This document shows positions 9,406 through 18,903 of a stretch of DNA of 64,000 bases, piece by piece (within the stretch, counting starts at the first letter, position 1; every line of letters starts with the position of its first letter). Source of the DNA: an uncultured Pelagibacteraceae bacterium (GTDB lineage Bacteria; Pseudomonadota; Alphaproteobacteria; Pelagibacterales; Pelagibacteraceae); the NCBI GenBank assembly GCA_902587435.1, contig CACILF010000002.1, forward strand, positions 26,830-90,829. Reading direction: 5' to 3'. The notes below the pieces were generated by a model. It saw nothing but the letters and a program-made list of their open reading frames with translations, ran no database searches and was not told where the DNA came from. Made by a program: the position numbers and the translations under genes.

Positions 9406-10839
9406 TTAATTCCAGCCACCAACTGTTTTTACTTCCAAAAACTCTATCAGCCCTTCTGTTCCAGCTTCTCGTCCAATTCCAGAATGTTTATAACCACCAA
9501 AAGGAGAGGCAACTGCTATACCAACACCATTTACATCTACCATTCCTGATCTAAGTTTTCTTGCAACTCTTTTAACTTTTTCTTTGTCTTGAGTTTGAAT
9601 ATAATTTGTTAGGCCATAAGGAGTATCGTTAGCTATTGAAATAGCCTCTTCTTCATTTTCAAAAGGAATTATAGATAACACTGGACCAAAAATTTCAGTT
9701 CTTGCAATTTCCATTTGATTATTCACGTCAGCAAAAACTGTTGGTTTTACATAATATCCTTTTTCAAAACCTTTAGGTTTTCCTGTTCCACCAGCAATTA
9801 ACTTTGCTCCTTCGTCTATTCCTTTTTGAATTAAATTTTGAATTTTATTATATTGTACTTCTGAAACTACTGGTCCTATATGGTCGCCTTCCTTTTCTGG
9901 TAAATCTACTTTAGTATTATTTGCTAACTCTTTTACCTTTTCTACAGTTTCATTATAAATTGATTTTTCAACAAGCATTCTTGTCGGCGCATTGCATGAT
10001 TGTCCCGAGTTTCTAAAACATCTTAAAACTCCTCTTGCTACAGCTTCAGAGTCAGCATCTTTAAAGATTATATTTGCACCCTTTCCTCCAAGTTCTAAAC
10101 TAATTCTTTTAAAATCTTTAGCAGCATTTTGAGAAATTAGTGCACCAGCCCTAGTAGAGCCAGTAAATGATATCATATTTACGTCAGGATGGCTTGTTAA
10201 TGCATCTCCAGTTGTTTCTCCATCTCCATTAACTAAATTAAAAACTCCAGGAGGAAATTTTACCTCATCTATCATTTCTGCAAGTAACATTGATGACAGT
10301 GGTGCAATCTCAGAAGGTTTTAATACTACAGTACAAGCAGATGCTAATGCTGGAATTACTTTTAAATTAACTTGATTGATTGGCCAATTCCAAGGTGTAA
10401 TTAAAGCACATACTCCTTTTGGTTCATAAAGTAATTTTTGATTATTTTTTTCTTCTCCTAAATCTTTTTCAAATTTAAAATCTTTTAAAATATTTTTAAA
10501 AGATTTTATATGGCTAGCTCCCGTTGCAGCTTGCATTTCTGTTGAAAATTTCATAGGCGCTCCCATTTCAAGTGATATGAGTTTTGCCATTTCTGCCCAA
10601 CGTTTTTTATAAACTACATATAATTTTTCTAATAAATCTAATCTTTCTTCTTTTTTTGAGAAAGCCCAAGTTTCAAAAGCCTTTTTTGCAGCACTAACTG
10701 CTTTATCTACATCTTTTTTTCCTCCAAGAGATATTTCTGCACAAATTTCTTCATTTGATGGATCAATTACTTTATGATTTCTTGGCTCTTTTGGTGAGAC
10801 CCATTTTCCATCGATATAAAAGTTTTTTCTATCTAACAT
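9406..10839 (-). CDS. NAD(P)-dependent aldehyde dehydrogenase
   Basis: This 477-residue ALDH-superfamily enzyme oxidises an aldehyde to its acid. The oxyanion/NAD region TPWNWPINQ, the FTGSTRAG nucleotide-binding turn, the general base in LELGGKGANI and the catalytic cysteine in SGQSCNAPTR are all present. It is 14 bp downstream of the ureohydrolase and at the end of the Ehu transporter operon, so an amino- or guanidino-aldehyde is a reasonable substrate. It is a clear paralogue of the ALDH at 27590-29020, with a near-identical start, length and GGKG / SGQSC context. The substrate is not deducible. Confidence 0.9.
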   Translation of the reverse strand: MLDRKNFYIDGKWVSPKEPRNHKVIDPSNEEICAEISLGGKKDVDKAVSAAKKAFETWAFSKKEERLDLLEKLYVVYKKRWAEMAKLISLEMGAPMKFSTEMQAATGASHIKSFKNILKDFKFEKDLGEEKNNQKLLYEPKGVCALITPWNWPINQVNLKVIPALASACTVVLKPSEIAPLSSMLLAEMIDEVKFPPGVFNLVNGDGETTGDALTSHPDVNMISFTGSTRAGALISQNAAKDFKRISLELGGKGANIIFKDADSEAVARGVLRCFRNSGQSCNAPTRMLVEKSIYNETVEKVKELANNTKVDLPEKEGDHIGPVVSEVQYNKIQNLIQKGIDEGAKLIAGGTGKPKGFEKGYYVKPTVFADVNNQMEIARTEIFGPVLSIIPFENEEEAISIANDTPYGLTNYIQTQDKEKVKRVARKLRSGMVDVNGVGIAVASPFGGYKHSGIGREAGTEGLIEFLEVKTVGGWN

Positions 10840-10853
10840 TTTTGAAATCTAGC

Positions 10854-11813
10854 CTATAGTTTTTTTTTTGCAAATAGATTTGTTAATTCATAAACAATGG
10901 TCGCAGCAGCTAAAGATGTTACTTCAGCATGATCATATGCTGGCGAAACTTCAACTACGTCGGCTGAAATTAAATTTAGACCTGAAAGCCCTCTTAAAAC
11001 ATTTACCATTTCTCTTGTAGTCATGCCTGCTATTTCTGGCGTTCCAGTTCCAGGAGCAAAAGCTGGATCTAAAACATCTATATCTATAGATAAATATAAT
11101 GGATTATCTCCTACCCTGTCTCTTATTCTTTTAGCAATTTTATCTGTTCCTTGAGATTGGAATTCGTCACAATGAATTATTTTAAATCCAAAACTTGCAT
11201 CATTTTTTAAGTCATTTCTGCTGTAAAGTGGACCTCTTATACCAACATGCATAGAAGCATTATCTAAAAATAAATTTTCTTCTCTTGCTCTTCTAAATGG
11301 TGTTCCATGTGTATACGGTGCTCCAAAATAAGTATCCCACGTATCTAAATGTGCATCAAAATGAACAAGTGCTACTGGTCCTTTGTTTATTTTGTTTACA
11401 GCTTTTAAAAGAGGAAAAGCAATTGTGTGGTCTCCTCCCATACTTATTATTCCATTTACTTTATTTAGCAGTTCAGTTGCTCCAATTTCAATTTGTTTTA
11501 TTGCTTCATTAATATTAAATGGATTACATGCAATATCACCAGCATCAGCCACTTGTTGTTCAACAAAAGGTTCGCTATCATAGTCAGGGTGATAGTTTGT
11601 TCTTAAGTGTCTTGAGGCTTGTCTTATACTTTGTGGACCAAATCTTGCACCGGGTCTGTAGCTAGTTCCAGCATCAAAAGGTATTCCAACAATTGCAACA
11701 TCACAACTTTCAACATCTCTTAATTCAGGTAACCTTGCAAATGTAGAAGGTCCTGCAAATCTTGGAACTTTTGTTCCAAGCACTGGTTGAATTGTTTTTT
11801 TATTTTTTTTCAA
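10854..11813 (-). CDS. Ureohydrolase (agmatinase/guanidino-acid hydrolase family)
   Basis: This 319-residue member of the arginase/agmatinase superfamily hydrolyses a guanidino group to urea and an amine. The two-manganese site motifs are complete: GGDHTI, DAHLDTW and SIDIDVLDP. The region PFDAGTSYRPGARFGPQSIR is typical of the agmatinase (SpeB-like) branch. Agmatine, guanidinobutyrate, guanidinopropionate and free guanidine hydrolases share these motifs, so the substrate is open. It sits between an Ehu-type ABC importer and an aldehyde dehydrogenase, consistent with uptake and degradation of a guanidino compound. Confidence 0.88.
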   Translation of the reverse strand: MKKNKKTIQPVLGTKVPRFAGPSTFARLPELRDVESCDVAIVGIPFDAGTSYRPGARFGPQSIRQASRHLRTNYHPDYDSEPFVEQQVADAGDIACNPFNINEAIKQIEIGATELLNKVNGIISMGGDHTIAFPLLKAVNKINKGPVALVHFDAHLDTWDTYFGAPYTHGTPFRRAREENLFLDNASMHVGIRGPLYSRNDLKNDASFGFKIIHCDEFQSQGTDKIAKRIRDRVGDNPLYLSIDIDVLDPAFAPGTGTPEIAGMTTREMVNVLRGLSGLNLISADVVEVSPAYDHAEVTSLAAATIVYELTNLFAKKKL

Positions 11814-11844
11814 AATATATTTATTTAAAATTTATACATAGTTT

Positions 11845-12633
11845 CTAGTTAGCATCAAGTACAGCATGAAGAAATTGTTTTGTTCTTTCGTTTTTAGGAT
11901 CTCCAAATAATTGTTCTGGTGGTCCTTGTTCAAAAATTTTTCCTTCATTAAAAAAACATACTCTATCTGAAATTTCTCTAGCAAATCCCATTTGGTGTGT
12001 AACCATAATCATAGTCAAACTATGTTCTTTATTTAAGGATCTTATAACATTTAAAACTTCTCCAACCACCTCTGGATCTAAAGCTGAAGTTATTTCATCT
12101 AATAACATTACTTTTGGTCTCATTGCTAAAGCTCTTGCTATTGCAACACGTTGTTGTTGGCCTCCTGATAATCTTGAAGGATGTTGATCTTTTTTATCTG
12201 TTAATCCTACTAATTCTAAAAGCTCAAGTGCTCTTTCTTCTGCTTCTTCTTTTTTCATTCCTAAAACCTCTACTGGAGCTTCTATACAGTTTTGAAGGGC
12301 TGTCATATGTGGAAATAAATTGAATTGTTGAAATACCATACCAATTTTTGAACGTCTATCTCTCAAATATTTTTCGTTAGCTTCTACTAATGTGCCATTT
12401 GTATCCATATGCGTAAGTGGTTCTCCATCCAAATGAATAACCCCGCCGTTAATTTTTTCTAAAGTCATCAATACTCTTAGAACAGTTGTTTTTCCAGAAC
12501 CTGAAGGACCAATAATTGAAACCATTTCATTTTTTTTAATATTCAAATTTAGCTTATCTAAAACTACAAGATCTCCATATTGTTTTGTAACTTCGTCAAA
12601 TTTAACAATTATTTCCTGAGAATTTTTATCCAT
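11845..12633 (-). CDS. ehuA: Amino acid/ectoine ABC transporter ATPase (EhuA-like)
   Basis: This 262-residue ATPase of the polar amino acid uptake class has Walker A (GPSGSGKTT), Q-loop ([10 protein letters not shown]), signature LSGGQQQR and Walker B ([14 protein letters not shown]). It powers the importer formed with the two permeases encoded just upstream (2 bp gap to the first) and the binding protein at 14060-14905. Gene order on the minus strand is binding protein, permease, permease, ATPase. Other amino acid ATPases of this class look almost the same, so the Ehu label comes mainly from the binding protein. Confidence 0.88.
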   Translation of the reverse strand: MDKNSQEIIVKFDEVTKQYGDLVVLDKLNLNIKKNEMVSIIGPSGSGKTTVLRVLMTLEKINGGVIHLDGEPLTHMDTNGTLVEANEKYLRDRRSKIGMVFQQFNLFPHMTALQNCIEAPVEVLGMKKEEAEERALELLELVGLTDKKDQHPSRLSGGQQQRVAIARALAMRPKVMLLDEITSALDPEVVGEVLNVIRSLNKEHSLTMIMVTHQMGFAREISDRVCFFNEGKIFEQGPPEQLFGDPKNERTKQFLHAVLDAN

Positions 12634-12635
12634 TA

Positions 12636-13310
12636 TTATTTTACTTTTCCTTGAGCTACATTAACTCGTTTTTCTAAATTTCTAACCCACATAGCAGCTG
12701 GAATAGAAAGTGTTAAAAATATTATACCAACCATTGTGTAAGGTTCCAAATATCTATAATTATAGCCACCTACAGCTGTTGCGGCATGAAATAACTCTGC
12801 AACACCTATTGTTGATAAAAGAGGAGTATCTTTAAAAATACCCACTAAATAATTTCCCATTCCTGGTATTGCGATTGGAAAAGCTTGAGGCAAAACAATT
12901 CTTCTATATGTATAAACGGTTGAGAAATTTAAAGCTCTACATGCTTCCCATTGAGTTTTGGATACACCTTCTAGTGCACCACGATAAACTTCTGATAGAT
13001 AAGTTCCAAAATGTAAACCAATTGTAATCATTCCACATAACCATGCTGATAATTTTATGCCAAATTGAGGTAGTACAAAGTAAACAAAAAATAATTGAAT
13101 TAAAAGTGGTGTTGAACGGATAAATTCTACTAATTCTCTATTAATTACATTTACAATTTTAGAAGGAGTTCTTTGGCCAAGTAAAAAAAATAATCCAACA
13201 ACTAAAGCTATTGCATAACCCACTCCTGCAGCGATTATAGTGTTTAAAGTTGCCCATAACATTTGTGGTAAAATTTCATAAGCAAAGTCCCATCTAAATC
13301 CCATTTCCAT
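12636..13310 (-). CDS. ehuD: Amino acid/ectoine ABC transporter permease (EhuD-like)
   Basis: This 224-residue permease of the HisM/GlnP class has about five membrane segments and the conserved cytoplasmic EAA loop ([21 protein letters not shown]). The N-terminus ([14 protein letters not shown]) resembles EhuD-type permeases. It pairs with the upstream permease to form the inner-membrane channel and is 2 bp from the ATPase gene. The assignment as EhuD rather than EhuC is by position and N-terminus only. Confidence 0.85.
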   Translation of the reverse strand: MEMGFRWDFAYEILPQMLWATLNTIIAAGVGYAIALVVGLFFLLGQRTPSKIVNVINRELVEFIRSTPLLIQLFFVYFVLPQFGIKLSAWLCGMITIGLHFGTYLSEVYRGALEGVSKTQWEACRALNFSTVYTYRRIVLPQAFPIAIPGMGNYLVGIFKDTPLLSTIGVAELFHAATAVGGYNYRYLEPYTMVGIIFLTLSIPAAMWVRNLEKRVNVAQGKVK

Positions 13311-13322
13311 ATGTAATACCTC

Positions 13323-13985
13323 TTACCTTCCAACCTTTCTAGCTGCTACTACTTCTAGCCATCTTAAAAAAGGAACAAGAGCAAATCTTGCCATAATATA
13401 ATAAATTAATAAGGCTGTACCAAAACACTGTGCGGAAAGCCAAGTAATAGAATTAATTTGTTTTGCTTCAAAAGTTAAATCAACAACTGTAACAAGAGCT
13501 ACGAGAGCAGTAGCTTTTAAAAGTTCCACTGTTAAATTTGCAGCTGGTGGCAAAATAATTGGAAATATTTGTGGAATAATAATTCTTTTAATTCTTTTTG
13601 CAGGGCTAAAATTAAGTGCATGAGCTGCTTCCCATTGACCTTTCGGTACTGCAAGTATTCCTGCTCTCACTATTTCTGCACCATATGCTCCAAAATTCAT
13701 TCCTAAAGCAACTACACCTGCAACAAAAGCTTCTAGAGAAAGACCAAAAAAAGGTAATACATAATAAACCCAAAATAATTGAACTAGCAAAGATGTACCT
13801 CTAAAAAATTCAATGTATACTGTTGCTATTCCTTGGATTGCAGGATTTTTAGATAAACGCATTAAGCCAAATATCATTGATATAATTACATAAAGAATAG
13901 TTGAACAAACTAAAACTTTAATTGTAGTAACTGTACCTAACAAAAGTGTAGGTCCATGTTCGGCTAAAAATGCAAAATAACTCAC
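13323..13985 (-). CDS. ehuC: Amino acid/ectoine ABC transporter permease (EhuC-like)
   Basis: This 220-residue HisM/GlnP-class permease has about five membrane segments. The EAA loop is present (EAAHALNFSPAKRIKRIIIPQIFP). It is the first transporter gene after the hairpin that follows the binding-protein gene, so its expression is probably lower than that of the binding protein. It is 12 bp upstream of the partner permease. Confidence 0.85.
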   Translation of the reverse strand: MSYFAFLAEHGPTLLLGTVTTIKVLVCSTILYVIISMIFGLMRLSKNPAIQGIATVYIEFFRGTSLLVQLFWVYYVLPFFGLSLEAFVAGVVALGMNFGAYGAEIVRAGILAVPKGQWEAAHALNFSPAKRIKRIIIPQIFPIILPPAANLTVELLKATALVALVTVVDLTFEAKQINSITWLSAQCFGTALLIYYIMARFALVPFLRWLEVVAARKVGR

Positions 13986-14011
13986 TGTAAACCTTTAAGT
14001 AAATTGAAAAA

Positions 14012-14042
14012 AATCAGGCGACTTTTTTTTAGTCGCCTGATT
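14012..14042 (-). terminator. Post-binding-protein hairpin/attenuator (ehuB-ehuC)
   Basis: aatcaggcgact ... agtcgcctgatt forms a perfect 12-bp stem with a 7-base loop. On the minus-strand transcript it is followed by a run of six U. It lies 18 bp after the ehuB stop and before the permease genes. It should act as a partial terminator and/or 3'-end stabiliser so that binding protein exceeds permease. Confidence 0.85.
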
Positions 14043-14059
14043 AAATAAATGTATTTATA

Positions 14060-14905
14060 CTATTTAGTTGAGCAAGCCCACTCTGTAGTCATATCAGGAG
14101 GAGGTAATTGAGCTTTATCATACCCATACTTACCAGCTCTCTCTAACATTGTAGCTGGATTAGCCATAACTTTAGCTAAAGCAGCATTAAAAGCTTGTCT
14201 GAACTCTTCGTCACTTTTTCTAAAACCAATACCTACTACGTTTACAGTTTCTTTAGGCATTAATTTAGGATCAGTAACTTCAAATGCACCACCTGTTTTT
14301 TCTTCATGCTCTTTTGCACCAAAGAAAGTTTGAACAGCAGCATCAGCTCTACCTGCTTTCATTGCAGCTAATATTCCAACTTCACCTTCAACTAACAACA
14401 TCTGGCTATCTGGAACACCAAATTTTTTAGCTGCTTCAACAGTATTGAAACCAGCGCCTGTAACTAATGTTGCACCTGTATCAATAACATCTTGGTAATT
14501 ATTAATATTTTTTGGGTTACCTTTAGGAACTAGCATAGCGTCACCAAAAACTCCTATAGGATCCGAAAAGTTTATGTTTGCACATCTACTTTTTAAAATA
14601 TACATACCACCAGTTATCATGTCTGATCTATTGGCATTAATTCCAGGAATTAATCCAGACCATTCAAAAACTTTAGTTTCATGCTCAGTAATTCCCATTT
14701 CTTCTAGAACTGTTAAAGCAATCATGTTAACAAATCCTAGTGCTTCGCCATTATCTCCAGCATAAGCCCACGGCACAGCTGTACCAAATCCTAGTCTTAA
14801 TTTATGTCCATCTGCCAATCTTTGAGTTAGTGTTGCAGCACTCACTGAAGAAACACTAAAAAGAATAACAAAAAGAACAGTAAAAGATTTAAATAATCTA
14901 CTCAT
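14060..14905 (-). CDS. ehuB: ABC transporter substrate-binding protein (EhuB-like, ectoine/amino acid)
   Basis: This 281-residue periplasmic binding protein has an N-terminal signal peptide (about residues 1-23, ending VSSVSAA). The segment FEWSGLIPGINANRSDMITGGMYILKSRC and the following SDPIGVFGDAMLVPKGNPKN match the EhuB branch, known for ectoine/hydroxyectoine uptake. The binding residues themselves were not verified, so another cationic amino acid or guanidino substrate (see the neighbouring ureohydrolase) remains possible. The ribosome site AGAGAGGGAAATAAACT precedes the ATG. It heads the operon; the 113-bp upstream gap is AT-rich and probably holds the promoter, but I cannot place it firmly. 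Confidence 0.85.
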   Translation of the reverse strand: MSRLFKSFTVLFVILFSVSSVSAATLTQRLADGHKLRLGFGTAVPWAYAGDNGEALGFVNMIALTVLEEMGITEHETKVFEWSGLIPGINANRSDMITGGMYILKSRCANINFSDPIGVFGDAMLVPKGNPKNINNYQDVIDTGATLVTGAGFNTVEAAKKFGVPDSQMLLVEGEVGILAAMKAGRADAAVQTFFGAKEHEEKTGGAFEVTDPKLMPKETVNVVGIGFRKSDEEFRQAFNAALAKVMANPATMLERAGKYGYDKAQLPPPDMTTEWACSTK

Positions 14906-15018
14906 AGTTTATTTCCCTCTCTATTTAATTTATTTTAAATAATTTAACTAAAAAAATGGTTATTTGTATACAGAAAATTATTTTTACAATCAGAGGTTGA
15001 CTAAAAAATTAAAAATAA

Positions 15019-15798
15019 TTATTGGGGTAATTGAATTTTATCACCAACATTGATTTTACCATCTTCTAAAACACTTAAATAAATTCCCATATCAAAATGA
15101 TTATAAGTTTTTTTTAGAGATTGAAGTAAATTTAAAGAATTATCATCAGTTTTTGGTTTTAAATTTATAGCTACACATCTTGGAATGTTTTTTTCAACTT
15201 TAAAAGAAACGTTATTAATTTTTATAACTTTGCCTATCCAATTTCTTTCTTCTCCAGCATCTAGTCCCTCAAAATAAAAATTACCCCTAAATCTTTCAAA
15301 CTCAACTTTTTCATTAATTTTTTTTTCAAAATCTCTAACAGTATTTAAGTTTATTAATGATATTGAATTAAAAATATTATTAGAATGAGTAGTGTCAAAA
15401 AATGGAAATTCAGTATTTTTTAAAAGAAAAATAGGTTTTGCTAAAGAACTTTCTAATTCAATTAATTTTTCTGAAAGTTTAATTCTTTCTTTATTATTAT
15501 CTGGTGATATTGAAATTATTTCCTTTTCTTTAAGATTTAAACTAAGTTTTCCTTCTTTATAAGTAAAATTATATTTATTTAATGCTGGAGAATTTTTTAA
15601 AGTTAATAAATTAATTAATTTTCTATCATTGGGATTAGCTTCCATAGAATTTGCTTTTTCTAAATCAACACCTCTAGAAAATGCAAATATCCTATCATTA
15701 ATCATTCCTAGTTCTTTTTTCACATTACAACTTTCAATACTTTGAAATGATAAAGTTTTAACTGGACAATAATAAATAGATGAAATTGAGCAATTCAT
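15019..15798 (-). CDS. MOSC-domain protein (YcbX-like)
   Basis: The N-terminus (ISSIYYCPVKTLSFQSI) is the MOSC N-terminal beta-barrel seen in YcbX and mARC-type proteins. The C-terminal half (FRGNFYFEG ... RNWIGKVIKIN, then KNIPRCVAINLKP) is a MOSC domain with the conserved cysteine. Such proteins bind a molybdenum cofactor and often reduce N-hydroxylated compounds; that role is inference here. The ORF track starts at 15831, overlapping the PhyH gene by 29 bp. I prefer the internal ATG at 15798, which begins directly at the domain and leaves a 4-bp gap. Confidence 0.78.
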   Translation of the reverse strand: MNCSISSIYYCPVKTLSFQSIESCNVKKELGMINDRIFAFSRGVDLEKANSMEANPNDRKLINLLTLKNSPALNKYNFTYKEGKLSLNLKEKEIISISPDNNKERIKLSEKLIELESSLAKPIFLLKNTEFPFFDTTHSNNIFNSISLINLNTVRDFEKKINEKVEFERFRGNFYFEGLDAGEERNWIGKVIKINNVSFKVEKNIPRCVAINLKPKTDDNSLNLLQSLKKTYNHFDMGIYLSVLEDGKINVGDKIQLPQ

Positions 15799-15802
15799 AA
15801 TA

Positions 15803-16630
15803 TTAATACTTTCCTTTTTTGGTTGCTCCACTATAAAATATTTTTGATAGTTCGTCCTTTGCCTTATTCCACGTTATTATGTCATCTTTTACCATAAGTC
15901 CTTTGGGGACATTAGAATATTCGTGAAATTTGTGAGTATCTTCTCCTCTTGCTTTTTGAACATATATTTTTCCAAGTACTTGATCTACATTACTTCCGAT
16001 ATAACTTTGAACTACAAATCCTATTCTTCTATCATTACTTCTATTTAAACCTGAGCCATGAATTACAGTTGGATGATGTAATGACATTTGACCTGCTTTT
16101 AAAACTATAGGTTCTGTTTCTTCTATTGGAACATTTGCAATTGTTTGTCCTCTTGTAAGTAAATTATTCTCATCAAATTTTTGTTCGTGATTTTTTAAAT
16201 CTTCCTTATGAGATCCTGGCCACATTCGCATACATCCATTTTCTTCATTCGAATTTGTTACTGCTATCCAGGCTGTTACCCAATTATGAGGTTCAAGACC
16301 TATATATTTTGCATCCTGATGAAAACTCACAAACCCTTTTTCATTGGCATTTTTAATAAAAAGTGTTGTTCCACAAATAAGAATATTTTTACCAATAACA
16401 CTTTCAACGGCATCTAGAATTTTATTATTAATACATACATTATTAAAGACAGGAGAGATCATATGTACGTAATTACGTCCTAAACCCTCAAGAGCATTTG
16501 GCCATTGTTTTTCAATAGTTTCTATTTCTTCTCTAATTTCATTAGCTTCTTGAATTGAAAGTACATCGATTGGAGCAACATAACCTTTTTCATTATAGAA
16601 TTTTATCTGTTGGTCAGACAAGTGGGTCAT
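15803..16630 (-). CDS. Phytanoyl-CoA dioxygenase (PhyH) family oxygenase
   Basis: This 275-residue Fe(II)/2-oxoglutarate oxygenase has the facial triad visible as H104-Q-D106 (SFHQDAKYIG) and H191 (VIHGSGLNRS), with an RRIGFVVQ strand after it. The family hydroxylates a wide range of small molecules, including phytanoyl-CoA, ectoine and phosphonates. It does not show the EctD signature I would expect for ectoine hydroxylase. It lies 1 bp after the FadN-like gene and just before the MOSC gene, at the distal end of the polyamine-type transporter operon. The substrate is unknown. Confidence 0.85.
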   Translation of the reverse strand: MTHLSDQQIKFYNEKGYVAPIDVLSIQEANEIREEIETIEKQWPNALEGLGRNYVHMISPVFNNVCINNKILDAVESVIGKNILICGTTLFIKNANEKGFVSFHQDAKYIGLEPHNWVTAWIAVTNSNEENGCMRMWPGSHKEDLKNHEQKFDENNLLTRGQTIANVPIEETEPIVLKAGQMSLHHPTVIHGSGLNRSNDRRIGFVVQSYIGSNVDQVLGKIYVQKARGEDTHKFHEYSNVPKGLMVKDDIITWNKAKDELSKIFYSGATKKGKY

Positions 16631-16631
16631 T

Positions 16632-18854
16632 CTAATTTACTAAAAGTTTACCTGTATTTAAAGTATGTTTAATTCTTTCTTGAGTTTCTTTTGTTTCTAT
16701 TAATCTCATAAAAGACTCTAGTTCTAATTTGTATAATTCGTCTTCTGAAAGAGTTTGGTTTATTGTTGTATCTCCTCCACTTAAAACATTTGCTAGTTCT
16801 GAACCAACCTTCATACCATGATCTAGTATAATTTTATCGTTATATAATTTCTCTAAAACTTTTATCATTTTTTCCTTAAGAGGTTTTCCAGATAAATTGA
16901 ACGAACATTCTTTTGGAGGTGTAAAATCTTTATTTTCTAATATTAATCTTTTTGAAACTTCAAACAAACTGTTTCTATTCATAACTTTTTTATCTTCTGG
17001 TCTTAAAAATTTTAGTGGTTCAGCCTCAACAGTTGAAGTTGCTGTAGTTCCATAACCAATAATATTAAATACTTTTAAAGGAGCAAAATCAGGATCTTTT
17101 TTTGCTTCAGGAGTTTGAGACCATCTCCATAGTACTTCCTTGCACCCTCCTCCAGCTGGTACAAGGCCTACTCCAGTTTCAACCAGACCCATTACAATAT
17201 TTGTATGCGATACTACAAAATTTGATTGGATAGCTACCTCTTCTCCTCCTCCTAAAACTAAACCAGATGGAGCTGAAATAACAGGATGATCTGAATATTT
17301 TAAATGCTTACAGGTTTCTTGAAAATATTTTATAAATTTTTCAATAGATTTAAAATCACCTTTGTTTGCAAAATTCATAGTATAAGTTAAATTTACACCT
17401 GCAGAAAATTGCATACTTTCATTTATAATTATTAAAGGTTTGTCGGTTGCATTTTTTAATGCATCCATAGAGTCATAGTCTAAAGCACAAGCTTTTGTTG
17501 TAAACTCAACAATATTAAAATCTTTAAATCTATAAATTTCTGCAGACTTATTTTTATCTACTTTAATTGCTTTAGGTTTAATTTTTCCTAAAGTTTCAAT
17601 GCTTGTATATAGCTGTCTTTCACCATAAAAATTTTCATCTTTTGATTTTGACAAATTTTCTAAGAATTTATTATTTTCAAAACCATCAATACGATCAAAG
17701 AAATTTTTAACTCCTATTGATTTTAACATTTCAAATGGACCCATGGCCCAATTAAAACCAAGACGCATAGCTTCATCAATGTCATTAAATTTATCTGTAA
17801 TTCCAGGAACTAATGATGATGCATATTTAATTATTTGTGAAATTACTGACCAGGCATATTCACCATATTTGTCTTTTCTATTAATTAACAAATTTAAATT
17901 TACAGTTTCAATTCCAAGATCAATCTTTTTTGAAGATGAATAATCTCCAGTTTCAAGATTAATTGCTTCTAATACTTTTTGGTTATTTTGTTTATTCATT
18001 CTATAGAAGCCACCCTTGCCTTTTCTTCCTGTATAACCTGATTGAATTAATTTTGTAATTAATGGAATTTCTTTAGCAACTAATTGGAAAGGATCATTAT
18101 TAGAAAGTTCTTTAATAAAACTTTTTAATACATCAGCCATTAAATCTATGCCTATTAAATCATAAAGACCAAATACACCTGTTTTTGGAATTCCCATAGG
18201 TCTACCAAAAACTGCATCGGCTTCCTCAATGGAAAGTTTCATTTTAAAAGCTTCAGTCATTGCTACTTGCATTGCAAAGACACCGACTCTGTTTCCTAAA
18301 AAACCAGGAGTATCATTACAAATAATTGCACCTTTTCCTAGTTCATGTTCACAAAATTTTTTTAATGAATTAATTTTATCAAGGTCATTATTTTCATTTT
18401 TAACAATTTCTAATAACCCCATGTAACGAACTGGATTAAAGAAGTGTGTAATACAGAAATCTTTTTTTTCTTCTTCTGTTAATTTTTCAGATAAAATTTT
18501 TATAGGTATTGATGAAGTATTGGATGAAACAATTGCGCCTGTTTTTCTTGATTTAAAAATTTTTTCATAAATATTATGTTTGATATCAATTCTTTCAACA
18601 ACTGCCTCTACTATCCAGTCAGCATCTTTCACTACATCAAAATCATCATTTATATTACCTACATTAATATTATTTATCTTTGACTTATCTATTAACAATG
18701 GAGGTCTAGATTTATGTATTCTATCCCTCGCTTTCTCTGAAATTTCTGTTTTTAAATCTAACAATGTCACAGGAATATTTGCATTACATAAATGAGCCGC
18801 TATACCGCTTCCCATTGTTCCTGATCCTATAATTACAACTTTTTTTATATCCAT
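16632..18854 (-). CDS. 3-hydroxyacyl-CoA dehydrogenase/enoyl-CoA hydratase fusion (FadN-like)
   Basis: This 740-residue bifunctional beta-oxidation protein starts with the 3-hydroxyacyl-CoA dehydrogenase NAD domain (IGSGTMGSGIAAHL) and its C-terminal helical domain (NDTPGFLGNRVGVFAM, SGYTGRKGKGGFY). A crotonase/enoyl-CoA hydratase domain follows from about residue 440 (oxyanion-hole glycines in SGLVLGGGEEVA). This order (dehydrogenase first) is that of FadN/YusL, not FadB. No thiolase or acyl-CoA dehydrogenase lies nearby. It is 49 bp after the last permease gene of the polyamine-type importer on the same strand, and 1 bp before PhyH. Confidence 0.9.
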   Translation of the reverse strand: MDIKKVVIIGSGTMGSGIAAHLCNANIPVTLLDLKTEISEKARDRIHKSRPPLLIDKSKINNINVGNINDDFDVVKDADWIVEAVVERIDIKHNIYEKIFKSRKTGAIVSSNTSSIPIKILSEKLTEEEKKDFCITHFFNPVRYMGLLEIVKNENNDLDKINSLKKFCEHELGKGAIICNDTPGFLGNRVGVFAMQVAMTEAFKMKLSIEEADAVFGRPMGIPKTGVFGLYDLIGIDLMADVLKSFIKELSNNDPFQLVAKEIPLITKLIQSGYTGRKGKGGFYRMNKQNNQKVLEAINLETGDYSSSKKIDLGIETVNLNLLINRKDKYGEYAWSVISQIIKYASSLVPGITDKFNDIDEAMRLGFNWAMGPFEMLKSIGVKNFFDRIDGFENNKFLENLSKSKDENFYGERQLYTSIETLGKIKPKAIKVDKNKSAEIYRFKDFNIVEFTTKACALDYDSMDALKNATDKPLIIINESMQFSAGVNLTYTMNFANKGDFKSIEKFIKYFQETCKHLKYSDHPVISAPSGLVLGGGEEVAIQSNFVVSHTNIVMGLVETGVGLVPAGGGCKEVLWRWSQTPEAKKDPDFAPLKVFNIIGYGTTATSTVEAEPLKFLRPEDKKVMNRNSLFEVSKRLILENKDFTPPKECSFNLSGKPLKEKMIKVLEKLYNDKIILDHGMKVGSELANVLSGGDTTINQTLSEDELYKLELESFMRLIETKETQERIKHTLNTGKLLVN

Positions 18855-18903
18855 GAATGAAATGGTTTTTAACTTATAATAGTCTATCTTGAAATGATAA
18901 AAT

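Noticed and set aside
14965-14972. tgtataca palindrome upstream of ehuB
   Set aside because: An 8-bp palindrome is expected by chance at this length and composition.
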